From Ephemerocybe angulata (lineage: Eukaryota; Basidiomycota; Agaricomycetes; Agaricales; Psathyrellaceae), in the NCBI GenBank assembly GCA_013368325.1, contig JAACJK010000002.1:744001-808000 (forward strand): a DNA stretch of 64,000 bases, written 5' to 3'. Every line of letters begins with the position of its first letter. Position 1 is the first letter of the stretch. The notes beneath the pieces are model-generated. The model saw only the letters and a list, made by a program, of their open reading frames with translations. It ran no database searches and was not told where the DNA came from. Positions 34,890-44,690 of the stretch are shown here, in pieces. The position numbers and the translations under genes are program-made.

Positions 34890-37235
34890 CCAGGAACCAT
34901 ACTTGGAGTCAGAAATTGACTTCCAAACTCAGGAAAAGATTTCTTGGAAGGGTGTAACTCACCTCTAAGACAAATCTTCAGAGTACATAGTCACACCTCC
35001 ATCTGCAGCGCATCCTGATAAGAGCCTAGCGGGCACCTCCGTCGGCGCTTATTGGAGTCGTGTTTTACGTACCCAGCCTCGAGCAATCCCGGTGAATTTC
35101 TGGCGGGGTTAGGTCACTCTGATTGATCCTGGAGCCGGCTGATGGATGAGTTAACACCAGCCAACGGGGCGGAATATCATCTCCAGGAAGCCCACTTGGA
35201 GTCGGAAATTGACCTCCAAACTGAGGACACAGATTGTTTTGGAGGGGCACGCCGCACAACTCACCTCCCGGGAGTCTCCAGGGTAGGGAAACACACCTCC
35301 AAGCAACCACACCTCCACCTGGAGCGCATCACATCAACACCAGCTGGGGGACGGTTGGTGAGGACGGTTGGTGATGTATCACCAACCGCGAACGGGCGTC
35401 TATTTCCTAAGTTGTGATATATATATGGTAAATATGACGTCAGTGAAGTGCGCATTCTCAACGACTCGCACTTCTCTGACGTCATGGTCACGTGACTTCT
35501 TCCCGGTATTCAGCTGGCCGAAAACGGGCGGTTTCGCGTAACGAGGGGGTCTCAGGTTCTCGCGAAGGTGGGTTCAGGGGTTATTTATATTTCTAAGAAT
35601 TTAGATGATTTTATCTGATTTTATACGTCGACGAGAGGTGCTCAGAAACAAGTTCTGGGGAACGGGCGCTTAGGTGAGCGCCCATATTGACGAGACGCCG
35701 GGGATAGAATCACATCTCCAGGAAGCACACCTGGAGTCGGAAAATCGAGCTCCAAACTGAGGAAACGATTTTCTTGGAGGTGCACAACTCACCTCCAAGT
35801 CGAGTTTCCAGGGTAAGAAAACACACCTCCATCAGCTGCGCATTCTGATACACAGCCTAGCCGGCGCTTCCATCGGCGCTTATTGGGGTCGTGCTTTGAA
35901 TACCCAAAGCAACCCCGGTGTATTTCTGGCTAGTTTGATCACCATGATCCTGGAGCCGGCTGATCGAAGAATCAGCGCAGAATCGTGTCTCCAGAAAGCA
36001 CACCTGGAGTCGGACGTCGAGCTCCAAACTGAGGAAAGGATTTTTTTTGGAGGTGCACAACTCACCTCCAAGTCGAGTGTCCAGGGTAAGGAAACACACC
36101 TCCATTAGCTGCGCATTCAGATACGGGACCTAGCCTGCGCCTCCATCGGCACATATTGGGGTCGTGTTTCGCATACCAGAGAAACCCCGGTGTATTTCTG
36201 GCGAGTTTGATCACCATGATCCTGGAGGATGGAATCGCATCCCCAGGAATCCCACTGGAGTCCGAAACCGAGCACCAAACACAGGAAATGATTTTATTAG
36301 AGGGGCAAAACCCACCTCCAAGTCGAGTCTCCAGGGTGAGCAATCACATCTCCGCATTCTGATACAGAGCGTAGCCGGTGCCTCCATCAGCGCTTATTGG
36401 AGTCATGTTTCGCATAGCCAGAGCAACCCCGGTGTATTTATGGCGGGGTTAGGTCGCCGACACCATGATCCTGGAGCCGGCTGATGGAAGAATCAGCACG
36501 GAATCACATCTCCAGAAAGCCTTCCTGGAGTCCAAAATCGAGCTCCAAACTGAGGAAACGATTTTATTGGAGGCGCGCAACTCACCTCCAAGTCGAGTCT
36601 CCATGGTAAGCAATCACACCCCCGTGTGCGGCGCATTCGGATACAGAGCCTAGCCGGCGCCTCCATCGGCGCTTATTGGAGTCATGTTTCGCATACCCAG
36701 AGCAACCCCGGTGTATTTATGGCGGGGTTAGGTCGCCGTGATCCTGGAGCCAGCTGATGGAAGAATCAGCACGGAATCACATCTCCAGAAAGCCTTCCTG
36801 GAGTCCAAAATCGAGCTCCAAACTGAGGAAACGATTTTATTGGAGGCGCGCAACTCACCTCCAAGTCGAGTCTCCATGGTAAGCAATCACACCCCCGTGT
36901 GCGGCGCATTCGGATACAGAGCCTAGCCGGCGCCTCCATCGGCGCTTATTGGAGTCATGTTTCGCATACCCAGAGCAACCCCGGTGTATTTATGGCGGGG
37001 TTAGGTCGCCGTGATCCTGGAGCCAGCTGATGGAAGAATCAGCATGGAATCACATCTCCAGAAAGCCTTCCTGGAGTCCAAAATCGAGCTCCAAACTGAG
37101 GAAATGATTTTATTGGAGGGGCACAACTCACCTCCAAGTCGAGTCTCCAGGGTAAATAATCTCACCTCCGTGTGCGGCGCATTCTGATACAGAGCCTCGT
37201 TGGCACCTCCATCACAGGTCATTGGAGTCATACTG
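34890..37235 (+). repeat. Subterminal array of ~250-273-bp repeats in the KDZ element
   Basis: About eight units share CTCCAGAAAGC, CTGGAGTC, GAGCTCCAAACTGAGGAAA, ATTGGAGG, CACCTCCAAGTCGAGTCTCCA, CCTCCATCGGCGCTTATTGG and ATCCTGGAGCCGGCTGATGG in fixed order. The last units have a period of exactly 273 bp (starts at 36465, 36738, 37011); the 36465 and 36738 units are almost identical, earlier ones diverge. The array is broken at about 35360-35690 by unrelated sequence containing a palindrome (CGGTTGGTGA, TGTA, TCACCAACCG at 35364-35387). It lies just inside the right inverted repeat, where binding-site arrays are expected. Confidence 0.85.
35434..35485. repeat. Second TGACGTCA hairpin
   Basis: ATGACGTCAGTGAAGTGCG and CGCACTTCTCTGACGTCAT (19-bp arms, one mismatch) surround a 14-nt loop. 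The ends are the same as in the hairpin at 29118 but the inner arm sequence differs. Confidence 0.75.
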
Positions 37236-37384
37236 CCTGCACCCAGGCATACATAATTGGAACACATTCTGCCACTCCACTGCAGGCGGCGCTTCTCTCA
37301 ATCGTATTCGTACCCTCAATAGCGCCCTCACAATTTGACTATTCAGACATAATGATCATCATTTCAATAGCCATATGTTTCTCC

Positions 37385-37511
37385 TCCTTACGGTCCCTTA
37401 TGCACCCGTGAGAATACGGTCATGCGGATGAGCCCAAACCCAAACATGCTTGGGTCATATTATCAGCGGGCTTGGGTCGTTAACCCAAGCATGACGCTAG
37501 CCGGCTGCCCC
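37385..37511 (-). repeat. Right terminal inverted repeat of the KDZ element
   Basis: Mirror of 22344-22470, ending next to the duplicated target GCTTTTCG at 37512-37519. Confidence 0.85.
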
Positions 37512-38503
37512 GCTTTTCGAGACGCCGTTGCTGGTGAGCCCGATTTCTAATGTACCTTGGGACGAGGGACTGATACGTCACTTAGCGCATGGTAGACTCC
37601 TTGGCCGAAACATTCTGCATCGCGATATTGCCGTCCATAACATTCTATTTTGTCCAGTGGGCACCACGAGCGGTCCCCGCAGCATTCTTATCGACCTGGA
37701 TATGGCCGTCTGGGGAGACCGATCGCTAGATGAAATAAGCAAAGATCCGCGAAGCGTACGTATCCCCCGCTATCTATTGGATAACGATCCCCTGACTATT
37801 TATTCAGGATGATAACTTGTATATGTCTGTGTCTGCATTGCGGAATAAGCTCAATGAGGACCTCCAGCTAGCTCAAAACTACCTCGATGATCTCGAATCA
37901 TTTCTCTATGCACTCTGCCACATCGTTTTCGCGTTCAAACGCCCCGGAGTACAGCACCCGATTCTCCCAAAGCTCATAGAAAAGTGGAAAACCGATCCCG
38001 ATCCCGCGACCAGAAAGGTCGCATTCTTCTTCCACAAAGTCGTATGGCCACCCGAGTTCGCTGTCGAATTTTGGGGTGCTCCTTGCAAGAAGCTCATCGT
38101 AGAATACCATGACTTCCTCCGGGATATCGTCTGCGAGAAGGGAAACAATGGGAATGACGAGGTCACCGATGAGGAGAAGCTTAAACGCATCGGCGCAAGG
38201 ACGGACAAGATCTACCAGCACTACGTCAAGATTGATAATTTCTTCTTAACGGCATTGGCCGGAATATCTGAGGAGATGGTCGATGAAATCTCTCCTCCCG
38301 CGGAACTCGCACCGGCCACCGACCCTCCAACCCTGCCTGGCAGTGCTGGAACCGAGTCCCCCGAGATTGTCGACGAAGAACCCCTTCCTGCAGAATCGAT
38401 GCCAGCCACGGAACCCTCAATTTTGCTTGATGGTGCTGGATCCCAGCCCCCCGCAGCCGTCCCCAACAAGCGCACAGGCTTGCGCAAAAGGAAGCGCGAC
38501 TAA

Positions 38504-39081
38504 CCTGGTATTCAGAAGACCTTACCATTGAAGAGATGATGTTGTTAATGTGTTGATTGTCACAGTATCTGGTCGCGTATTGACTGTCATATCTGGTACC
38601 ATTGGAGAGTAGATGTGCAAATGAATTTGTTATGTAGCAGCAACTTCACAGATGAGTGCAGAGCATTTGAGGATCCATGAGAACCCCTTTCCAGATCAAC
38701 ACCTTGTAACGAACGGCTGCCAGTAAGTTATTCGCACCCTTGCTTGAGCTAATGCCGGGCCAGGTAATACCTAGGTACATATTGAGCTTCAGCAGGTGAG
38801 CCTGGTGAACAGATTACACTTGACGACAAAGTGGCTTTGAAATGAGGCGGTTTATCCAATCAAAGAACTTCTCCTTCCCGAATCCCCGGAACTTTCTCAT
38901 CGGGGGAGTTCGTCGCGGCACATGGCTCATAAGGAGGGTTCGACTTTTTTGAGCCCGACTTCGAGGACGTGGCTGATAGGTTATAACGATGTTGAGTTAG
39001 AGTCTAATTCAGACATGATGTTGAGGGGGGAGTGCAAAGCCAGGGGAATGAGTCTATGAAATTGTGGCAACGCCGCAAATT
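38504..39081. other. Intergenic, no gene; right part matches the FunK1 upstream block of 44.4 kb
   Basis: Nothing recognised in 38504-38970. From about 38975 (GTTATAACGATGTTGAGTTAG, ATTCAGACATGATGTTGAG, AAATTGTGGCAACGCCGCAAATT) it matches 44425-44550, a segment that accompanies the FunK1 relic at 44560. Confidence 0.5.
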
Positions 39082-39215
39082 CCCTTTGAATTGTTCACGA
39101 AAGGGTGAGGTGTACTCCCCTTCGGTCTAGTGGACGAGCCGAGGCCCGAACGCTCTTCTCAGTAGCGACAAGAGAGCGAATGAAGTTACTATTTGGCTGG
39201 TGTGCGAATATTTGG
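39082..39215 (-). pseudogene. FunK1 relic, start of exon 2
   Basis: Minus-strand reading IFAHQPNSNFIRSLVATEKS, then VR, matches the first residues of FunK1 exon 2 in the intact copies (IFAQQPNRNFVRSLIVTEKS). It then decays and stops. No other exon is attached. Confidence 0.7.
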
Positions 39216-39237
39216 CATTTGCCTATGTGGATGTGTT

Positions 39238-40350
39238 AGAGCTGAGTGTGTTACGAATGGCAGTACGGCGTTGACCCCGCACCATTTCCATAAGGCGTGC
39301 ATTTCCTTTCGAAAGCCCTCTGGCGGTGTTGACGTGAGGATAATGTCGTCTGCCTGTTCCAAATTATACATAGATATTCCAAATAGGTTGTTATCGTCGA
39401 TATCAGCGTCAAGAATGAAATCAGAGAGACAAATTAGCTAGTGTTGTCAGGGCTTGGGCTTCAAAGCCCAGGCCGGGCCAAGCCAAGCCCAAAATGACCA
39501 AGCCAGGCCAAGCCCAGGCCCACATTTGGTGTGGGCTTTCACTGGGCTTGGGCCTGGCCTCGAAATATGCCAGGCCCAAGCCCACTATGTCACGAGAAAT
39601 TGACAAAACAATTTATATTCTCATAATAGCACACCGGTTGGAGTGCACAAATGATAACAGGAGGCCAACAGTTCAATTCTCATGCATGGCAAGTACTATT
39701 TTGAGTGATATCGTACATAATCAGTTTGGAGACTACAAATATTTGTATTGAAATGGTAAAAATCAATAGCTATGGTTTGTATTGAATTATTGTAGTGAAA
39801 GCCCAGGCCAAGCCCAAGCCCAAAGTCAAAGCAAAAGTGGGCTTGGCCTGGCATTTTTGAAAGCCCAGGCCTGCAAAAGCCAGGCCCAAGCCGCGGGCTT
39901 CAGGCCAAGCCCAGGCCCAAACAACACTAAAATTAGCCACAGGATTGGGGGGGAGGTGTCGCCAGCCAGTATTCCCATCAGTGCGCTGAATGGCACAGAC
40001 ATGTCGGATTGGTGACGGACGATGTATCATTTGTCGGTAGAGCATGCGCAACAGTCAAATATTTTCTGCCCGGCCCCCAGGCGTTTTATCTTGGTCCAGC
40101 GGCAGTTATGATTTGTGGTGGGAAAGGCATCTTTCAAATCGGCAACCGCAACATACAGGGTCTTTCCATCAGTTCGGGCTCGTTTAATTGCGGCGCGAGG
40201 GATGAAGATATTGTTATTGGTGCGGTATCGTTCTCGAAATACGTTCTGAGATGGTGGGATAATCTTCCTATCCTCGCACCATTTACTCAACCGTCTGTGA
40301 ATAGGGAGAGTCATAAATTTTTGCCCGAAAGCTTTTAGCGCGACCGCTGG
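39238..40350 (-). pseudogene. LINE (non-LTR) reverse transcriptase fragment, interrupted by a small hAT-like element
   Basis: Minus strand, 5' to 3': MTLPIHRRLSKWCEDRKIIP with PSQNVFRERYRTNNN, then YVAVADLKDAFPTTNH (catalytic Asp region), a stop, ALMGILAGDTSPP and, beyond the insertion, MYNLEQADDIILTSTPPEGF (the xADD catalytic motif) and LWKWCGVN. These are the fungal LINE (Tad-like) reverse-transcriptase blocks in the right order. Both the endonuclease and the 3' part are missing. Taking out 39439-39929 plus one 8-bp copy rejoins LWLI to CLSDFILD in frame. Confidence 0.75.
39431..39937. mobile_element. Non-autonomous hAT-like element (39439-39929), 8-bp duplication AAATTAGC
   Basis: The element is 491 bp. 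AAATTAGC lies at 39431-39438 and 39930-39937. The ends TAGTGTTGTCAGGGCTTGGG and (reverse complement) TAGTGTTGTTTGGGCCTGGG form the inverted repeat; both arms are packed with GGGCTTGGGC/AAGCCCAGGCCC. The AT-rich core (39600-39790) has TAGCACACCGG (about 39628) and AGTTCAATTC (about 39670), resembling pol III A and B boxes. TAG-start ends and 8-bp duplications fit hAT. A relative is at 62634. Confidence 0.85.
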
Positions 40351-40613
40351 TTACCCCTCCAGATTCATTTTGGATTTCTTTTTCAGAAGTATGGGGCGAG
40401 TAATACCGACTTAAATCACTGAGTGGGTCCGTCGCAGGTATCAAGGCACTTATTAAACAAGGACATCAAAGCATGCCAGTGGTTGTCGATCTTCAAGAAT
40501 TCGGAGTGACCGATAATACTTAGCAATGCCAGAGCTTTAGTCACTTTGACGACCACGATGACTCAAGTCCGATTCGGAGTCACCAGAGTAGTCGACGAAT
40601 GCCGTGGAAGGAA
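40351..40613 (-). repeat. Segment shared with 52565-52812 (LINE upstream part)
   Basis: GTAGTCGACGAATGCCGTGG and AAAGTGACTAAAGCTC (minus) recur at 52565-52812 in front of the second LINE fragment. The two copies begin at the same place, so the fragments derive from one duplicated or 5'-truncated element. Confidence 0.65.
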
Positions 40614-40718
40614 CTCGACCGGAGACTCGCTCTTTTACTAAGGGCTGATGAGATAATTTGGAAGGAGAGACTATCTGGCTTTCAATATTGGGGAGAATTT
40701 GTTGTGTTATAGCCGAAA

Positions 40719-41065
40719 CGCCAACGATAGTCAGCGTGTTCTTCGGTTGCAATCTCCTCCTCAGACCTTACCATGACACCAACAGGATCGACGCCAGATT
40801 CGTGTACCCAATGGCTTCCAAGTCACCCGCAGCTGTGGTGGAAGGAATCGCAAACCACGGGCCGATAACGCGGAATAGGTGAGCAGGACTTAATCGTCGA
40901 GATTTGTGAGATGATAATCGAGGGTTTTTATTAGCTCTGAATTCACCGTATCAGCGCGATTCTGAGGGATTTAGTCCCACTGGCCCCTTCCACGAGGTCA
41001 GAAATTTGTCAACCGCACACGTTTCTACCAGGATACGAGTTTGCGAACTGTAATCGTTTGGACAG
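40719..41065 (-). pseudogene. FunK1 relic, exon 1
   Basis: Minus-strand blocks LVETCAVDKFL, GPVGLNPSES, VIGPWFAIPSTTAAGDLEAIG, then YTNLASILLVS and SEEEIATEEHADY line up in order with exon 1 of the FunK1 gene at 20120 (LVEPCAVEKFL, IRATGPSFEIPP, YTNAASIILVK, EAEIATESDY), with frame changes between blocks. A region without match (about 40905-40950) splits it. Confidence 0.7.
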
Positions 41066-41239
41066 TCAAAGAGCTGCCTCCATCACGAACTGAAGTTCAG
41101 TTCGACGTCGCGACGGCGGGCCCGCCGGCGGACTGGAATGATGGAATGATGGCGCGCCGGGAGGCCAAACAGCCCAACGCCCCAGCCAAACAACCTCGAA
41201 ATTCGAATTCGACCATTCCATCCCTCCACCATCCTCGCC

Positions 41240-41690
41240 ATGGCGGAACCCACACCGCCAAAACCGCAAGACCCCAAAGCGCCCATCGTAAAGCGCCTGC
41301 ACATCGGCGGGCTCACCCCCTCCACCACCCTCGCCGACCTCAACAAACGACTCGCGACGTTCGGCACCATCGAGGGCGATATCTCAGGGCTTGGGAAGGT
41401 GGATGCTGTGGGACGCACGAAAAATTTCGTGCATGTTACATTGAAGACGAATGTGGGGCAGTTGGCGAAACGTGAGTAGTTCTTGCACGTCTGTATGGGT
41501 TGGCGTCGTCGAGTTGGAGCAGGGCGGGGTTGGTGGCGGGATGGAGGGATGGAAGGAGGGTTGGGGGGATTTGAAACGGTCTAATGGCGATTCTTGGTAC
41601 GTCCAGGTATGAATCTGCTCAGCGGGTCAACGTGGAAAGGCGCAAATCTCAAATTGAGCGAAGCAAAGCCCGACTACACCGAACGGTACG
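41240..41690 (+). pseudogene. Truncated NOP8-like gene copy (RRM exons 1-2 only)
   Basis: Exon 1 (41240-41471) reads MAEPTPPKPQDPKAPIVKRL, then HIGGLTPSTTLADL and TKNFVHVTLKTNVGQLAK, a full RRM start with few changes from the intact gene at 48014. After a 137-nt intron, exon 2 (about 41609-41690) reads MNLLSGSTWKGANLKLSEAK and PDYTER. The remaining exons are gone; about 105 bp further on the inverted-duplication arm with the 3' flank of the FunK1 gene at 41859 begins. Confidence 0.8.
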
Positions 41691-41796
41691 GCCCCTCCAG
41701 TCTCCCTCCAGATCCCGCCTGACTGACCACCAACCCATCTCCCCACAACACAAGTTCTTGTTCATAGACTTAGAGGTAGTGATAGCGATGTTGTGT

Positions 41797-44532
41797 TGAA
41801 GTATGATAGAAAGTAGTACATTATAATTCTGACGCTCGGTAGATGACGATGCTTTATTCTACTCTATGATGGAAGTGCAAAAAGCCTCTAACCTAGTACG
41901 TTTGCGGGGTAACGTTGGCTGGGGCTCCTCCTCAAAAGGTCTTTTACGGTCAGCGCGCGGGGACGTCTGAGACTCAGCGTGAGTCTGCACAGCTTCTTTG
42001 GCATCTTCGGTCGCAATCTCTGCAAGCGCCGTGCGGAAAAGAGCATCAATGTAATCGTAGGAGCTCTCCAAATTTTTCTCCACAAACGCCGACCACAGCT
42101 CAAACCGCTCGTCCGTGCTGACCTCCGCTGCGCGAATCTTGCTCTTCTGACGCACGATATTCGAGATATGTGCGCGCATCCCCTCGAGGAGCTCCTTGCA
42201 CGAGTTTCCCCAGTACTCTTTAATGTGGGGAAACTTGTACACGGGATAGCCTTCTGCCATGAGCACGACCTTGTTGGCCATCGCGGTCCTCGCGTCGGGG
42301 TCATCCCATACCGCGATGAGCCTAGGAGTTGGCTCAACCAGTTCACCGGGCTTTTTGAAGCCAAGTAAAATGTGACAAAGAACGTAGAGGAAGGATTCGA
42401 GGTCGTCGAGGTAGTCGTGTGGCGGGATTGGATCGTTCAGCGGATCGTCAGCGAGGAGAACGGATATAGACTGGTATGTGCGCGTGCCCTGTGTGGAGGG
42501 AGTTGTTGTTAGGCAATGATTCTGGGTTGGGAAACTGGTAGCGAAGGCAGGCACGTACGGTGTTGGGGTCTATCTCATCCATTGACATACCGCTTTCGGC
42601 GCGCATAGCCATGTCGAGGTCTATCAATATTCCGCGGAGACCTTCTTGCGCGCCGGGGTGTCCGAGTAGGATATTCCAAGGAGAGATATCTCGGTGGATA
42701 ATCCCCCGCTCTACGAGCTTTCGGTGTGCTTGAATTAAAGGTCAGTCGGGAAGATCGATCCTGTGAAAGCGCGCAACCGTACCTGCGATAGCGTCTCGTA
42801 GCGCCGATATGACCTGGTAGCGAGAGGTGAAGTTCCAGATCGGTTCAGCACATTCCTCAAGGACAACCCTCGCTTTAATTCTATTCTTATAACCTTCAGC
42901 TTTTAAGTCGCTAGGGCGAAAATCGGAAGTTGCGGCGCAGTTGTCTTGATGCGATATCATTTGAACGACTCCAGGAATACCTCGCGCGTCGGCCAAGAAC
43001 TTGCTTTCGCTTTCGGATTCGTAGGCTCGATCGGGTCCCCTCCATGTGTCCTTGATAACCACACTCTTCCCCGTGTCCGGATCTACCGCGTGCCAGCACG
43101 TCGCCCCGCGCCCGACGATACCCGGGCGGACGAAAGGAGGCTTCTCCATGTTCAAGTCGTATCGCACCGTCCCACCGTGCTCATTGAGAGCCACAAGGGT
43201 GCCTGCGACCTTCTTGCCCGTATCTGGGTCGATCGTCCATTGGACGCTGGTGTCCAGGCCGAGGTTGGCTTCGTCATGCGAGGTTAGGCCGAGCACGAAG
43301 AGGATGAGGGTGGTGGGGTTGGAGTGGTAGTTTATGAAGGGAGTGAGGTACATTCCGCCACGGTCGTAGTGGGCCAGCCGAACGCGCTTCTCAGTGACGA
43401 TGAGAGTGCGGAAGAAGGTGCGGTTTGGTTGGACTGCGAAGATTTGCCTGTGCAAATGAAGTGTTAGAATTAGAATCGAAAGCGGCTGAAACCATACAGG
43501 GTGATGAGAATACGCACTGGAGGTCTGATACGAGCGCGGTCGCCTGTTTGTAGTCGCTCTCGGTCGAGATCTCCGCCTCAGTCTTTACTTGTATGATCGA
43601 GGCGATGTTAATGTAACCGATTTCCTCAAAGTCTCCCGGAGTCACGGTCTCGAACGACGGGCCTGTGGCGCGGATGCATACGCAGATACCCGGGCCCGGA
43701 GTTGCCTGTGCGTCTCCGCCAGAGAAGTTGGTGAACTCAACTTTTCGCGTAACACCGTCCTCGACGGTACCACAGGAGAACTCGGCGACAATGCGCTCGA
43801 TGAAGTCCATAATCGGGTGGATCAGCTCGATTCTGTCGGCGGGGCTTTGGGGGATCTGTGTCCACTGGCCCTTTCCGCGGGGTTTGCGATACCCGGAGGT
43901 CCGCTTTCGCAGAAATTTGGTGATAGCGTGAGGTTTTGCCAGGGTGGTGTAGAGAGATGAGGCCCAGTGTTCGTTTGTGATGTGAATGTCTTCAAATCCG
44001 AATTCCGTTGCCATCGAGCTCGAGCCCTGGTCTGACTCTGGCTCGCTGGAGGGTTCAAAGCGTCTCTGAGATGACTTCGGCTGCGCTGGGGGAGGTATGG
44101 GTGCAGCAGCCCTTTTGACCCCAGTTTTCTTGTTGGGAACGCCTTCAGTGGTTCGATCTCTCGCTGGAGAGCGTTCTGGAGGAGTCTTCGCAGTGCGCGG
44201 TTGATTGGGAGGGCATGGTACATCAGCCTGAGCCCGAGTTCGAGACCGGGTCTGATAGCGACGCTGAGGTGGTTCGGACATGGTAATATCGGTACGTGGT
44301 GGTTGAAGTCCAAGAGCAACAATGGGTTGCCCACCGGCGAACAAACCTGAATGATGGCGCCGGCGACCCAAAGAACCCAACGACGCAGCCAAACGAACCA
44401 ATCTCCCTCTCGAAGAGAACGTGCCTGATAAGTTATAACGATATTGAGTTACAGTTTGGCAATTCAGACATAATATTGAGTGGGGAGCGCAAAGCAGGTG
44501 GCACCAGTCCATGAAATTGTGGCAACGCCGCA
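41797..44532. repeat. Left arm of a ~2.7-kb inverted duplication (partner 48649-51383)
   Basis: The reverse complement of this arm matches 48649-51383 over its whole length: shared 3' UTR, all four exons and three introns of a FunK1 gene, and about 250 bp upstream, up to GGCAACGCCGCA at 44521-44532. Sequence diverges abruptly outside. The spacer of about 4.1 kb holds the NOP8-like gene. Confidence 0.85.
41859..44281 (-). CDS. FunK1 fungal-type protein kinase, intact, altered C-terminus
   Basis: Inferred exons (minus) 43518-44281, 42783-43447, 42559-42728 and 41859-42488 sum to 2,229 nt, 742 residues. Starts MSEPPQRRYQTRSRTRAQ. Landmarks VGRGATCW, VVIKDTW, HRDISPWN, LIDLDMA and YLDDLESFLYVLCH are all present. 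Near the end an 8-bp loss relative to the copy at 51279 (ACTAGG then TTAGAGG, where the other has ACTAGGAGGCGCGCTTAGAGG) replaces the usual basic RTRRRA ending with RTRLEAFCTSIIE, removing part of the C-terminal basic cluster. Otherwise nearly identical to the inverted partner at 48891, except for exon 3 and its flanking introns. Confidence 0.88.
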
Positions 44533-44559
44533 AATTTCCTTTGAATTTATGGCGCTCCA

Positions 44560-44690
44560 GTTCACGAACGGGGTGAGACTCATATATACTCCGCGTCGGT
44601 CATGGTCAGGTCATAGTGGATGAGCCGAACTCTCTTCTCAGTAACGATAAAGGTCATCGATATATATGCAGTGTGCTTATGAGTGCAGTC
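44560..44690 (-). pseudogene. FunK1 relic, start of exon 2
   Basis: Minus-strand FIVTEKRVRLIHYD matches IVTEKRVRLAHYD of the intact copies, then frame and similarity are lost (stop at about 44570). It sits directly upstream of the inverted-duplication arm. Confidence 0.6.

Larger units (their letters stand above)
22336..37519. mobile_element. KDZ-superfamily DNA transposon (element 22344-37511) with 8-bp target-site duplications
   Basis: The element runs from 22344 to 37511 (15,168 bp). GCTTTTCG is directly repeated at 22336-22343 and 37512-37519. The ends are inverted repeats of about 127 bp: CATGCTTGGGCTAGCAACCC from 22362 pairs with the reverse complement of the right end (CATGCTTGGGTTAACGACCC), and the match continues through CATGACCGTTTTCTCAC. 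The outermost 17 bp are less well conserved. Inside are an uninterrupted KDZ transposase (minus), three spliced passenger genes (plus), a tRNA-like segment, two TGACGTCA hairpins and an array of ~273-bp repeats at the right end. An 8-bp duplication is known for KDZ elements. The intact transposase and the clean split of the host gene point to a recent insertion. Confidence 0.92.
20368..38503 (+). pseudogene. FunK1 protein kinase split by a 15.2-kb KDZ transposon
   Basis: Inferred exons: 20368-21497; 21549-22343, resuming at 37520-37533 after the transposon; 37586-37755; 37808-38503. Leaving out 22344-37519 (element plus one copy of the 8-bp duplication) gives 2,805 nt, exactly 935 codons, with no stop, so the gene was whole before the insertion. 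It hits between the Phe and Arg codons of AFRDAVA, just upstream of the catalytic loop. Landmarks: RGRGTTCW, VFIKDSW, then beyond the transposon HRDIAVHN and LIDLDMAVWG, then NYLDDLESFLYALCH. Peculiarities are acidic repeats: ETKELDAEEL-type units at about 21015-21150 and EEQQEDEEQQEAEEQ units at about 22073-22230. As it stands the frame stops about 12 codons into the element (22392), giving a product without catalytic loop. Confidence 0.9.

Noticed and set aside
22344..37511. The KDZ element as a spliceable intron of the FunK1 gene (GTAAGC near its left end, GCTAG near its right end)
   Set aside because: A 15-kb intron is far outside the 45-140 nt range here, and the spliced product would gain 29 nt and lose the frame.
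41240..41690. The NOP8-like copy as a functional short RRM gene
   Set aside because: It retains an open RRM start but lacks the last two exons, and the inverted-duplication arm with a FunK1 3' flank begins about 105 bp beyond its second exon; more likely a duplicated fragment, though expression cannot be excluded.
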